Source: Woronichinia naegeliana WA131 (GTDB lineage: Bacteria > Cyanobacteriota > Cyanobacteriia > Cyanobacteriales > Microcystaceae). Taken from it: a DNA stretch of 64,000 bases. Each line of letters begins with the position of its first letter. The first letter of the stretch is position 1. The notes under the pieces are model-generated. The model had not been told where the DNA came from. It searched no databases and was given only the letters and a program-made list of their open reading frames with translations. Of the stretch, positions 1 to 8,447 are shown one piece after another. A program made the position numbers and the translations under genes. Location of the stretch: contig CP073041.1 in the NCBI GenBank assembly GCA_025370055.1, positions 6,418,272 through 6,482,271 on the forward strand, written 5' to 3'.

Positions 1-664
1 AGTAGAGTTTGGAGCTAAAATATCGGCAAGTAATGTGAATGGCTTTGTCTTCTTAGACAAATTAAGTTGGGATAATTACAACGAATCGGGAGATTTACAA
101 GCGCGAATAGAAGAATATAAAAGGGAAACAGGATGTTATCCGGAATCGGTTCATGTGGATAAAATCTATCGAACAAAAGCGAATCGAGCTTATTGTAAAG
201 AAAGGGATATAAGAATGAGTGGTCCCCGATTGGGAAGACCGCCGAAAGAGGTGAGCAAAGAAAAAAAGAAAGAGGCACGCTCAGATGAAAGAGTGCGTAA
301 TGCCATTGAGGGTAAATTCGGACAGGGAAAGAGGAAATTTAGTCTTGGTCGAGTGATGGCCAAACTACCTGAGACCTCGGAAACGGTAATTGCGATGAAC
401 TTTTTGGTAATGAATCTTTCTACTCTACTTCAGAAGACAAAAAGTAAAAAGTTGTAGAGTCGTTTTTCTTGTGAAAAATGGTGTTAATTTTCCTCTCTTT
501 TGTGAGGAGTGATTTGTGTTGACCTTTTTAGACAGAAAGGAACAATAGATTAAACAAAATCTGTATTTTGATTTGTTTCCATAAGGATAAGTTATCTATG
601 CTTTTTCAGTCCATACTTCCCTAACCCACATTTCTTTCGTTTTTTGACTTTTTCAGCAAGCCCT
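1..664 (+). mobile_element. IS-A (IS5-family-like), right-hand part, cut by window edge
   Basis: This is the 3' third of an IS-A copy. It matches the corresponding part of the complete copy at 6758-8447 almost base for base and ends in the right terminal repeat, TTTTTCAGCAAGCCCT, at 664. The base run AAAT (665-668) follows and is the likely 4-bp target duplication. The left part lies outside the window. Confidence 0.95.
2..457 (+). CDS. IS-A transposase, C-terminal part (partial at window edge)
   Basis: The open frame enters from the window edge and stops at 457. It encodes the last ~150 residues of the 452-aa IS-A transposase, including the segment VHVDKIYRTKANRAYC and the RNAIEGKFGQGKR segment that should carry the last acidic residue of the DDE catalytic triad. 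The sequence is the same as in the intact copies, so this copy may be active, but its N-terminus cannot be seen. Confidence 0.9.
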   Translation, partial: VEFGAKISASNVNGFVFLDKLSWDNYNESGDLQARIEEYKRETGCYPESVHVDKIYRTKANRAYCKERDIRMSGPRLGRPPKEVSKEKKKEARSDERVRNAIEGKFGQGKRKFSLGRVMAKLPETSETVIAMNFLVMNLSTLLQKTKSKKL

Positions 665-668
665 AAAT

Positions 669-880
669 AGGGTCTGCTGAAAAAGTCCACAAAACGAACC
701 TAGATGCCACAGGAGGCGAAAAATGGTGACTTCAGAGAGTAGTTTCCAATTTCAACCCCCAGTTTTCCAACGACGTGCATGGGCTTTGAGCCTCCAAAGG
801 CCATAACCTTGCACCTGATCGTTTTTAAAATGCTTGAAAGCATTATCTGGCAAGGGTTCTATACTTATTCAGCAAGCCCT
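669..880. mobile_element. 212-bp MITE with IS-A-like ends, copy 1
   Basis: A 212-bp segment without coding capacity, flanked by AAAT on both sides (665-668 and 881-884). Its ends are AGGGTCTGCTGAAAAAG (left) and TTATTCAGCAAGCCCT (right), close to the IS-A termini. The interior (GAACCTAGATGCCACAGG, then GGTGACTTCAGA) is unrelated to IS-A but recurs in the 212-bp elements at 56447-56658 and 60069-60280. Equal length, related terminal repeats and 4-bp duplications mark it as a non-autonomous element, probably mobilised by IS-A or a close relative (inference). Confidence 0.85.
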
Positions 881-1075
881 AAATACAAACTCTGTCGAGG
901 CGATGTGGCGACGATTGTTGAGCATCATGCTGTTGCTGAAGGAGAAGATGGTTATAGTTTGGAAGTGTTTAATGCGACGGGGGAAATGATCGCCGTTATT
1001 ACGGTGGCAGAGTCACAAATTACTCCTCTCAGCCGTAATACTATTTTGAATGCTCGTCTGTTGGAAGTGGCTTAA
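881..1075 (+). pseudogene. DUF4926 domain protein, 5'-truncated
   Basis: The residues KLCRGDVATIVEHH, EGYSLEVFNATGEMIAVIT-like sequence and ITPL match the small DUF4926 family (about 60-90 aa; function unknown, often next to toxin-antitoxin-like genes). The normal N-terminus (usually a hydrophobic start leading to LYRGD) is missing because the MITE and IS-A lie directly upstream; the open frame simply reads in from the MITE. The tail overlaps the convergent Uma2 gene by 35 bases. It is probably non-functional unless translated from inside the mobile DNA. Confidence 0.6.
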
Positions 1076-1649
1076 AATCCACATCTTCATAAATATCTTG
1101 AATGGTCATTTCCAGATTTAAGATCGGCGATCGCAGTGTGGCTTGAGGATTTTCGTAGGTGCGATAAAGCCAGGTCTCATCATCGGTTTTGCAATATTGT
1201 TCAACTTGTAATTCAGATTGTTTCACCAGCCAATATTCCCGAAAACTGGGAATGGAACGATAAGCTTTAAATTTATCGCCTCGGTCATAGTCTGACGTGG
1301 ATTGGGACAATACTTCGATAATCAAGACTGGATTCAGGATGGTATCGGTACGGTTTTCATAAAACTGGGGTTCATCGTGGATAACCAAAACATCGGGGTA
1401 GGTATAGCGACGGGTTTCAGGTATCCAGACCCGCAGATCACTGGCAAAAACTTTACCTTTGTTCGGTTTTAAGGCAATTCGCAAAAATGTACAGAGGTTG
1501 ATAATAATTTGATTGTGAATCAGGGAACCACCAGTCATCGGGATAATTACTCCGTCTAGGTATTCATTTCTCTGTTCGGACTTTTCTTCTAGGGCTAAAT
1601 ATTCGGCGGGACTGTATAGTTTGGGGGGAGATTCAACTAAAGTAGGCAT
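1041..1649 (-). CDS. Uma2 family (DUF820) PD-(D/E)XK nuclease-like protein
   Basis: A 202-aa protein of the Uma2/DUF820 family, which is greatly expanded in cyanobacteria; members have a restriction-endonuclease fold, but the cellular role is not established. Visible family motifs are SPAEYLALEE near the N-terminus, YPDVLVI (candidate catalytic Asp, ~residue 86), VLIIEVLSQSTSDYDRGDKF (candidate Glu and Lys) and the YWLV strand. Length and motifs are complete. The ATG at 1649 lies 4 bases after the stop of the DUF2283 gene, so the two are probably cotranscribed. The distal end overlaps the convergent DUF4926 remnant. Confidence 0.9.
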   Translation of the reverse strand: MPTLVESPPKLYSPAEYLALEEKSEQRNEYLDGVIIPMTGGSLIHNQIIINLCTFLRIALKPNKGKVFASDLRVWIPETRRYTYPDVLVIHDEPQFYENRTDTILNPVLIIEVLSQSTSDYDRGDKFKAYRSIPSFREYWLVKQSELQVEQYCKTDDETWLYRTYENPQATLRSPILNLEMTIQDIYEDVDFKPLPTDEHSK

Positions 1650-1653
1650 AATT

Positions 1654-1860
1654 TTAAGCGGTTACTAAAGGTAGAGCAAAGGATTGAAGATTAATTTCAT
1701 CAACATTTTGAGAATAATTATCGAGGGTAATAGCCACTACCTTACCTTGCTCGTCATAGTCCAAAATAAGATCATCTGATACCGCATCAGTTAAAACAAC
1801 GGGGTTACGGGTCAATTCAATGGCTAAAGTATCAGTTTCAGAAAAGTATTGAATTTTCAT
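1654..1860 (-). CDS. DUF2283 domain protein
   Basis: A 68-aa protein beginning MKIQYFSETDTLAIEL, with VLTDAVSDDLILDYDEQGKVVAITLDN. This is the compact DUF2283 pattern (Y-x-x-x-D-x-L-x-I, then a D-x-x-G-x-V/I-x-x-I-E/D core). The family's function is unknown; cyanobacterial members often sit beside Uma2 or other toxin-antitoxin-like genes, as here, where the Uma2 gene follows 4 bases downstream. The pair faces away from the DUF1156 gene, with about 40 bases between the two starts, so a divergent promoter is likely there. Confidence 0.85.
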   Translation of the reverse strand: MKIQYFSETDTLAIELTRNPVVLTDAVSDDLILDYDEQGKVVAITLDNYSQNVDEINLQSFALPLVTA

Positions 1861-1901
1861 TATGGCTCATAATAATAAAACTAAAGTCAGTGTACTTGTC
1901 T

Positions 1902-2848
1902 ATGTCTAATCTAACTCCCTTTGCCCTACGAGATACCCCAGCCCTAATTGAGCGCATCTTTCCCGCCCAGAAAATTTCGGCGGAGGCACAGAAGGAACGA
2001 AAGGCAGGAGCGGGGCAAACTTTAACGGCGTTGGGGTCGTACTGGAAGGGTCGTAAACCGTTGATTATGGTGCGGGCTATTGTCTTGGGCTGTTTGTTAC
2101 CAGTAACGGAAGATTTAGAGGCAGATTTACAGATTTTTGAGCAGTTGATGGCGATCGCCGATGAGTCTTTTTCTCGCAGGGAACCGAAATTAAAGGTGGC
2201 GGAGTTGGCGGAACGGATTAGGTTGGAGAATCCCTGGGATTTTTTTGATTACATACTACCGAAGGGGAAAAATTTGCCTCTTTTTGAAGGGGGGGACAAT
2301 GAAGACAATATTGCCAACCTAACTTTTCCTTTGCAAATACCGCTTAAGGTTCGTTGGAAGCGGGGTTTACCAGACGCAGAGAAGCAAAAAATCTATGGCT
2401 TGGCGTTGGAGGGGTTGACCTATGAAGAAAAGGTAAATCTCTGTAAGCGACCAGAGGAACTTGATCCAGAGATGTTGTATGGCCCCATTTGGCCAGCAGT
2501 AAATGCCCATTTAGGTCGGTTTGGGATTTCGGCTCAGTCCCATCAGGAGTTGGTGGAGCAGTTGGGGATTTTGCGGTTTGGGCATCGTCCGAAGGTGGGA
2601 GATACGTTTTGTGGGGGTGGCTCTATTCCCTTTGAGGCAGCGCGGTTGGGGTGTGATGTCTATGCGTCAGATTTGAACCCTGTGGCTTGTATGTTGACCT
2701 GGGGGGCGTTGAATATTATCGGGGCAAGCCCTGAACGGCGGGCGGAAATTGAACAGGCTCAGAGAGAAGTGGCGGAAGCAGTGGATCAAGAAATTGTGAC
2801 GTTGGGGATTGAACATAATGAACGGGGTGATCGAGCTAAGGCGTATTT
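1902..2848 (+). pseudogene. Anti-phage-associated DUF1156 adenine-specific DNA methyltransferase, 5' part
   Basis: N-terminal 315 residues of a DUF1156/COG1743-type N6-adenine DNA methyltransferase. ERIFPAQKISAEAQKE and GSYWKGRKPLIMVRAI form the DUF1156 signature, and VGDTFCGGGSIPFEAARLG followed by SDLNPVAC is the S-adenosylmethionine-binding motif I. The start chosen is ATG 1902; a GTG four codons upstream is also open. The frame breaks at 2848, where a 5.6-kb composite element is inserted with target duplication ATTT (2845-2848 and 8448-8451). Joining 2848 to 8452 gives RAKAYL followed by YCLETHCPETGW, exactly the expected family sequence. Related genes occur with phospholipase-D-like, DUF499, DUF3780 and helicase genes in anti-phage loci. 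Confidence 0.88.
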
Positions 2849-3176
2849 AGGGCTTGCTGAAAAAAGCTGAAACCTTTACGGAGAAAAATAGTAGGCGAAT
2901 TAAGAACCGCTAGAATGCACGAAAATAGGGTAGAATGCCTCAAAACCATTGCATTAAGAAGAGAGAAAGCAGATGTACCGAAAGCAACAGTACTCAATTG
3001 AAACACCAGAAAACTTGAAAAATCTGTTCGGCGGGCAGTTAGACGAAGAAAATCGTTGGATAGAAATGTCAAAAATGATTCTTTGGGAAGAATATGAGGA
3101 AGAATATGCAAAAAACTTCACAGAAAAAAAAGGAGCCCCAGCCAAATCATTTAGAATGGCATTAGGAGCATTAATT
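2849..3176 (+). mobile_element. IS-A 5' fragment
   Basis: Left end plus the first 68 transposase codons (ATG 2973). It is cut off at AATT (3173-3176), where the next IS-A copy begins. The remainder of this copy is not found on the other side, so the junction is not a simple insertion. Confidence 0.9.
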
Positions 3177-4867
3177 AGGGCTTGCTGAAAAAAGCTGAAA
3201 CCTTTACGGAGAAAAATAGTAGGCGAATTAAGAACCGCTAGAATGCACGAAAATAGGGTAGAATGCCTCAAAACCATTGCATTAAGAAGAGAGAAAGCAG
3301 ATGTACCGAAAGCAACAGTACTCAATTGAAACACCAGAAAACTTGAAAAATCTGTTCGGCGGGCAGTTAGACGAAGAAAATCGTTGGATAGAAATGTCAA
3401 AAATGATTCTTTGGGAAGAATATGAGGAAGAATATGCAAAAAACTTCACAGAAAAAAAAGGAGCCCCAGCCAAATCATTTAGAATGGCATTAGGAGCATT
3501 AATTATCAAAGAAATTTCAGGAAAAAGTGACAGAGAAACAGTAGAACAAATAAAAGAGAACCCTTATTTACAGTACTTTATAGGAATGGAAAGCTATAGT
3601 AGCAAAGAAGCATTTAATGCGTCAATGATGGTTCATTTTCGTAAAAAAATAGGAATGGAATTAATAAATAAAATTAATAAAGAAATAGAAAAAAAAGCGA
3701 CGGGTGTAGCGTCAGAAAAAAAAGAAAATGAAGGAAAGTTATTGTTAGATGCGACTTGTACACCAGCAGATATAAAATATCCAACGGATATAGGAATATT
3801 GAATGATGCCAGAGAAAAAACAGAAAAAATAATAGATAAGCTGTATGAAGAAATAAAAGAGAAAAGGAAAGAAAAGCCGAGGACTTATAGGGAAGTGGCA
3901 AGAAAAGAGTACTTAGCCATAGCAAAAAAACGTCGTGTGTCAAAAAAAGAAAGAAGAAAAGGAACAAAAAAAACAACTAGGATATATAAAAAGAAACTTG
4001 TCTGATATAGAAAAAATGATAGAAGAGGGAGCAAAGTTAGAAAAACTAACGAAAAAAGAGCAAGAAGAGCTTGTAACGATAGGAAAAGTGTATGAGCAAC
4101 AGTTAGAAATGTATGAAAAAAAGACAAATAAAGTAGAAAACAGAATTGTGAGTGTAAGCCAACCTCACGTGCGTCCAATAGTGCGTGGAAAAGCGGGAAA
4201 AGCAGTAGAGTTTGGAGCTAAAATATCGGCAAGTAATGTGAATGGCTTTGTCTTCTTAGACAAATTAAGTTGGGATAATTACAACGAATCGGGAGATTTA
4301 CAAGCGCGAATAGAAGAATATAAAAGGGAAACAGGATGTTATCCGGAATCGGTTCATGTGGATAAAATCTATCGAACAAAAGCGAATCGAGCTTATTGTA
4401 AAGAAAGGGATATAAGAATGAGTGGTCCCCGATTGGGAAGACCGCCGAAAGAGGTGAGCAAAGAAAAAAAGAAAGAGGCACGCTCAGATGAAAGAGTGCG
4501 TAATGCCATTGAGGGTAAATTCGGACAGGGAAAGAGGAAATTTAGTCTTGGTCGAGTGATGGCCAAACTACCTGAGACCTCGGAAACGGTAATTGCGATG
4601 AACTTTTTGGTAATGAATCTTTCTACTCTACTTCAGAAGACAAAAAGTAAAAAGTTGTAGAGTCGTTTTTCTTGTGAAAAATGGTGTTAATTTTCCTCTC
4701 TTTTGTGAGGAGTGATTTGTGTTGACCTTTTTAGACAGAAAGGAACAATAGATTAAACAAAATCTGTATTTTGATTTGTTTCCATAAGGATAAGTTATCT
4801 ATGCTTTTTCAGTCCATACTTCCCTAACCCACATTTCTTTCGTTTTTTGACTTTTTCAGCAAGCCCT
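3177..4867 (+). mobile_element. IS-A copy, full length
   Basis: 1,691 bp with both terminal repeats (AGGGCTTGCTGAAAAA at the left, its complement at the right). The flanks differ: AATT on the left and AAAT on the right. There is therefore no target duplication, which points to a product of recombination between copies. Confidence 0.93.
3301..4660 (+). pseudogene. IS-A transposase, frameshifted
   Basis: The same transposase as at 6882-8240, but an A-run near 3966-3973 holds eight A instead of seven. This shifts the frame after GTKK, so the N-terminal 220 residues and the C-terminal 240 residues lie in different frames. All other sequence is near identical to the intact copies, so the mutation is recent. 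A ribosome could slip on this run, but nothing here shows that it does. Confidence 0.9.
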
Positions 4868-5104
4868 AAATAAGAGTTGGATAATCTGCAAAATTCGCTG
4901 GCCGAGTAGTCGTTTAGAGGCAAATAATTCAAATAAAGACCAACTGGTTAGAATGGCAATTAAAATTCTTGGGTTAATACGCCCTAAAATTGGCACGTTT
5001 GACCATAGATCATCCTGTAAAAGGCCAATCATCAGGAGTGGTAGGGCAATCCGCATTCCGGCGGCTGCTGAGGCCGATAAAATGGCTAAAACACCAATAA
5101 GCAT
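4868..5104 (-). pseudogene. DUF4126 domain membrane protein, 3'-truncated
   Basis: The first ~78 residues (MLIGVLAILSASAAAGMRIA, then LPLLMIGLL, ILTSWSLFELFASK and GQRILQIIQL) match the N-terminus of cyanobacterial DUF4126 proteins, small hydrophobic membrane proteins of unknown function. The gene is cut by the right end of the IS-A copy at 4867, and the last codons read into the element. It is transcribed away from the pentapeptide gene, with ~180 bases between the starts. Confidence 0.7.
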
Positions 5105-5287
5105 TCAAAAAAAAGATGGTCGCCCTAAAAGCTTAAGACAAGTACACTGTGAGTAGGGTAAGTATATCGCCTTTTTGTAAGTGTAAATGTTTCTTCCTGA
5201 TTTGAGATGAGCAAGAGTTGAGGTTTGATGACCGTCTGATCGGGCTATGAGAATTGACTAGAATAAATGGAGTTCCTGGTGAATCCT

Positions 5288-6061
5288 ATGTCTATTTCCC
5301 TTCGTACTTTAACCAGTTTTTGGCTATTGGTTTTGCTTGCTGCTCCGGCGATCGCCGAAAATATTAATCAACTGGCGCAATTACTGAGTACAAAAAAATG
5401 TCCTATGTGCGACTTAAGTGGTTCTGGGCTGGTATTTGCCGATTTAACGGGGGCTAATTTAGCGGGGGCCAACTTGGCGGGGGCCAATCTCAGTCAGGCC
5501 AATTTGAGTGGGGCCAATCTCACGGGAGCGAATCTGAGTGGAACATCTTTTAACAGTGCGAATTTAACCGGAGCCGATTTGCGGGGCGCGATCATGAATG
5601 GCACAGATCTGCGAGGAGCCTATTTAACCAATGCCAATCTGACTGCTACCAATTTGGATTCTGCCTTTGTCCAGGGAGTGGTGGGAATGCCGACCAATGC
5701 CGGAACTCCCGAACTCTTCTTCGGTTGGGGGTTATTGGAAAGCCGTAAGGGAAATTTTAAGGCGGCTCTGAGCAATTACAACAAAGCTCTGGATTTAGAT
5801 CCCCATTTCGCGCCGGGTTATCTAGGACGCGGCTTGGCCTTGTTAAAAATGGGAGATGAAACGGCGGCTAAACAAAATGTCGAATATGCTTCCAAATTGT
5901 TTGAGGAGGAGAAAAATACCGATGGTTATGATACGGCCCAAAATTTTCTGAAAAATCTACAAGCAATGCAAGATGCCCGCGCCAATGGGGCCGGCACTCC
6001 TCAATTAGATGCGATCGTCCGAGGGGTAGCTTCCCTGGCACTGCAATTTCTGCTGCGCTAG
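5288..6061 (+). CDS. Secreted pentapeptide-repeat and TPR protein
   Basis: A 257-aa protein. Residues 1-24 form a signal peptide with a hydrophobic core (FWLLVLLAAPAIA) and a likely cleavage site AIA-EN. A CPMC pair follows at about residues 36-39. Then come ~14 pentapeptide repeats of the A(D/N)LxG type, which fold into a right-handed beta-helix. The C-terminal half has one or two TPR motifs (GNFKAALSNYNKALDLDP, then GYLGRGLALLKMG). Location is probably periplasm or lumen; function is unknown. The start at 5288 fits the signal peptide best; an in-frame ATG at 5267 would add seven residues. The gene is cargo of the composite element. Confidence 0.85.
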   Translation: MSISLRTLTSFWLLVLLAAPAIAENINQLAQLLSTKKCPMCDLSGSGLVFADLTGANLAGANLAGANLSQANLSGANLTGANLSGTSFNSANLTGADLRGAIMNGTDLRGAYLTNANLTATNLDSAFVQGVVGMPTNAGTPELFFGWGLLESRKGNFKAALSNYNKALDLDPHFAPGYLGRGLALLKMGDETAAKQNVEYASKLFEEEKNTDGYDTAQNFLKNLQAMQDARANGAGTPQLDAIVRGVASLALQFLLR

Positions 6062-6157
6062 ATTATCCACAAATTTTTCCAGGAGAGATTTGTATTTAGA
6101 GCCACCCATGCTATGATGTTAAATCGTCGGTAAAAAACCGATGTTAAAAAAGGAAAC

Positions 6158-6243
6158 GGGGGTGTGGCGGAATGGTAGACGCTGCGGACTTAAAATCCGT
6201 TGAGCCTTATAAGCTCGTGAGAGTTCGAGTCTCTCCACCCCCA
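6158..6243 (+). tRNA. trnL: tRNA-Leu (UAA), no intron
   Basis: 86 nt. The acceptor stem GGGGGTG (6158-6164) pairs with CACCCCC (6236-6242), with discriminator A at 6243. The anticodon arm is GCGGA-CTTAAAA-TCCGT with anticodon TAA. A long variable arm (GAGCCTTATAAGCTC) and the T loop GAGAGTTCGAGTCTCTC are present, as expected for a class II leucine tRNA. CCA is not encoded. Many cyanobacteria carry a group I intron after the anticodon U; none is present here. The gene lies in the cargo of the composite element. Confidence 0.96.
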
Positions 6244-6757
6244 TCTGTTTTTGCGATGTTGTGTGTTTTTAATAATCGACAATAAGCTCCAAAACGAGTT
6301 GAATGCTTTGAGTGTAAAGTTTTTTGTCCATTAGAATAGCTGATTTTGTCAGTAAACAACTTGTCAATTCTGATTATTAATGATACAATTGGGCTAAACA
6401 AATTTAAATTTTAAGATCTCTCTTTGCCAGGCCTCTCATAACGCAATGTAGGCCCTATCCCCCCTCTTTATAATTAAATTTATTTAAAATAAGCTTTGTG
6501 AACTTCGGTTTAAATGAAATACTGAGGTGAGTTCTGTCATTTTTGGACAGACTTAGCAGCCATCCTCTGTCTATTAATATATCAAACCCATTTAGCTGGT
6601 GAGTACGAAAGTCAGGAATCTCTCCTAACAAGTTGATAGTTGATAAGCCGTTACGAATTTAAATTACATCATGATTCTCTGCTGAAAGTCTTGTAAACAG
6701 AGGCTTAAGCTCCTTTCCTATAGATGTTTTAGATAGTGAACAACTTAGTTGATAATT
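6244..6757. other. Intergenic stretch, no gene seen
   Basis: 514 bases of AT-rich DNA between the tRNA and the next IS-A copy. Only short unconvincing frames are present and I recognise no RNA or repeat. It may hold the promoter region of a gene cut away by IS-A. Confidence 0.5.
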
Positions 6758-8447
6758 AGGGCTTGCTGAAAAAAGCTGAGACCTTTACGGAGAAAAATAG
6801 TAGGCGAATTAAGAACCGCTAGAATGCACGAAAATAGGGTAGAATGCCTCAAAACCATTGCATTAAGAAGAGAGAAAGCAGATGTACCGAAAGCAACAGT
6901 ACTCAATTGAAACACCAGAAAACTTGAAAAATCTGTTCGGCGGGCAGTTAGACGAAGAAAATCGTTGGATAGAAATGTCAAAAATGATTCCCTGGGAAGA
7001 ATATGAGGAAGAATATGCAAAAAACTTCACAGAAAAAAAAGGAGCCCCAGCCAAATCATTTAGAATGGCATTAGGAGCATTAATTATCAAAGAAATTTCA
7101 GGAAAAAGTGACAGAGAAACAGTAGAACAAATAAAAGAGAACCCTTATTTACAGTACTTTATAGGAATGGAAAGCTATAGTAGCAAAGAAGCATTTAATG
7201 CGTCAATGATGGTTCATTTTCGTAAAAAAATAGGAATGGAATTAATAAATAAAATTAATAAAAAAATAGAAAAAAAAGCGACGGGTGTAGCGTCAGAAAA
7301 AAAAGAAAATGAAGGAAAGTTATTGTTAGATGCGACTTGTACACCAGCAGATATAAAATATCCAACGGATATAGGAATATTGAATGATGCCAGAGAAAAA
7401 ACAGAAAAAATAATAGATAAGCTGTATGAAGAAATAAAAGAGAAAAGGAAAGAAAAGCCGAGGACTTATAGGGAAGTGGCAAGAAAAGAGTACTTAGCCA
7501 TAGCAAAAAAACGTCGTGTGTCAAAAAAAGAAAGAAGAAAAGGAACAAAAAAACAACTAGGATATATAAAAAGAAACTTGTCTCATATAGAAAAAATGAT
7601 AGAAGAGGGAGCAAAGTTAGAAAAACTAACGAAAAAAGAGCAAGAAGAGCTTGTAACGATAGGAAAAGTGTATGAGCAACAGTTAGAAATGTATGAAAAA
7701 AAGACAAATAAAGTAGAAAACAGAATTGTGAGTGTAAGCCAACCTCACGTGCGTCCAATAGTGCGTGGAAAAGCGGGAAAAGCAGTAGAGTTTGGAGCTA
7801 AAATATCGGCAAGTAATGTGAATGGCTTTGTCTTCTTAGACAAATTAAGTTGGGATAATTACAACGAATCGGGAGATTTACAAGCGCGAATAGAAGAATA
7901 TAAAAGGGAAACAGGATGTTATCCGGAATCGGTTCATGTGGATAAAATCTATCGAACAAAAGCGAATCGAGCTTATTGTAAAGAAAGGGATATAAGAATG
8001 AGTGGTCCCCGATTGGGAAGACCGCCGAAAGAGGTGAGCAAAGAAAAAAAGAAAGAGGCACGCTCAGATGAAAGAGTGCGTAATGCCATTGAGGGTAAAT
8101 TCGGACAGGGAAAGAGGAAATTTAGTCTTGGTCGAGTGATGGCCAAACTACCTGAGACCTCGGAAACGGTAATTGCGATGAACTTTTTGGTAATGAATCT
8201 TTCTACTCTACTTCAGAAGACAAAAAGTAAAAAGTTGTAGAGTCGTTTTTCTTGTGAAAAATGGTGTTAATTTTCCTCTCTTTTGTGAGGAGTGATTTGT
8301 GTTGACCTTTTTAGACAGAAAGGAACAATATATTAAACAAAATCTGTATTTTGATTTGTTTCCATAAGGATAAGTTATCTATGCTTTTTCAGTCCATACT
8401 TCCCTAACCCACATTTCTTTCGTTTTTTGACTTTTTCAGCAAGCCCT
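6758..8447 (+). mobile_element. IS-A copy, complete, reference copy
   Basis: 1,690 bp. The terminal repeats share AGGGCTTGCTGAAAAA; the transposase ATG lies 124 bases inside the left end. Flanks are AATT (left) and ATTT (right). The right flank pairs with the ATTT at 2845-2848 rather than with its own left flank. The length, 4-bp duplications at other copies and transposase type suit the IS5 family; the exact subgroup is uncertain. Confidence 0.95.
6882..8240 (+). CDS. IS-A transposase (IS5-family-like), intact
   Basis: A 452-aa DDE transposase. The N-terminal ~120 residues resemble the DUF772/InsH domain (SFRMALGALIIKEISGKSDR, then NPYLQYFIGMESYS). LLLDATCTPADIKYPTD (~150-165) carries the first catalytic Asp. 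A lysine/glutamate-rich, probably coiled-coil insert spans ~170-290. VFLDKLSWDN and SVHVDKIYRTKANRA hold the likely second Asp, and RNAIEGKFGQGKR the Glu. This copy has no frameshift or stop, so it could supply transposase in trans to defective copies and the MITE (inference). It differs from other copies at a few residues (for example SHIEK for SDIEK). Confidence 0.93.
   Translation: MYRKQQYSIETPENLKNLFGGQLDEENRWIEMSKMIPWEEYEEEYAKNFTEKKGAPAKSFRMALGALIIKEISGKSDRETVEQIKENPYLQYFIGMESYSSKEAFNASMMVHFRKKIGMELINKINKKIEKKATGVASEKKENEGKLLLDATCTPADIKYPTDIGILNDAREKTEKIIDKLYEEIKEKRKEKPRTYREVARKEYLAIAKKRRVSKKERRKGTKKQLGYIKRNLSHIEKMIEEGAKLEKLTKKEQEELVTIGKVYEQQLEMYEKKTNKVENRIVSVSQPHVRPIVRGKAGKAVEFGAKISASNVNGFVFLDKLSWDNYNESGDLQARIEEYKRETGCYPESVHVDKIYRTKANRAYCKERDIRMSGPRLGRPPKEVSKEKKKEARSDERVRNAIEGKFGQGKRKFSLGRVMAKLPETSETVIAMNFLVMNLSTLLQKTKSKKL

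Larger units (their letters stand above)
2849..8447 (+). mobile_element. Composite element bounded by IS-A ends, carrying a pentapeptide gene and tRNA-Leu
   Basis: This 5,599-bp block is bounded by a left IS-A end at 2849 and a right IS-A end at 8447 and is flanked by ATTT on both sides. Its parts are an IS-A 5' fragment (2849-3176), an IS-A copy (3177-4867), 1.9 kb of ordinary DNA (4868-6757) and an intact IS-A copy (6758-8447). The interrupted methyltransferase gene reads correctly across the excised block, so the outermost ends behaved as one transposable unit (inference). Alternatives are stepwise insertions with recombination between copies, or misassembly across repeats. Confidence 0.7.

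Noticed and set aside
2849-3500. Two head-to-tail copies of the same 5' leader, which at first looked like a regulatory tandem repeat
   Set aside because: They are the left ends of two IS-A copies, one truncated at AATT.
6119-6145. Hairpin CGGTAAAAAACCG before the tRNA as a terminator of the pentapeptide gene
   Set aside because: The stem is only 4-5 bp and no T-run follows. It is more likely part of the tRNA promoter region.
6207-6401. A 64-aa minus-strand frame overlapping the tRNA gene
   Set aside because: It crosses a well-formed tRNA-Leu and has no start signal or similarity; such frames are common annotation errors.
7255-7758. Long hydrophobic 167-aa frame antisense to the IS-A transposase, repeated at each copy, plus an 87-aa one
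   Set aside because: The Phe/Leu/Ser composition is the reverse complement of the AAA/GAA-rich transposase insert. It has no independent start signal and is present only because the AT-rich coding strand lacks stops in that frame.
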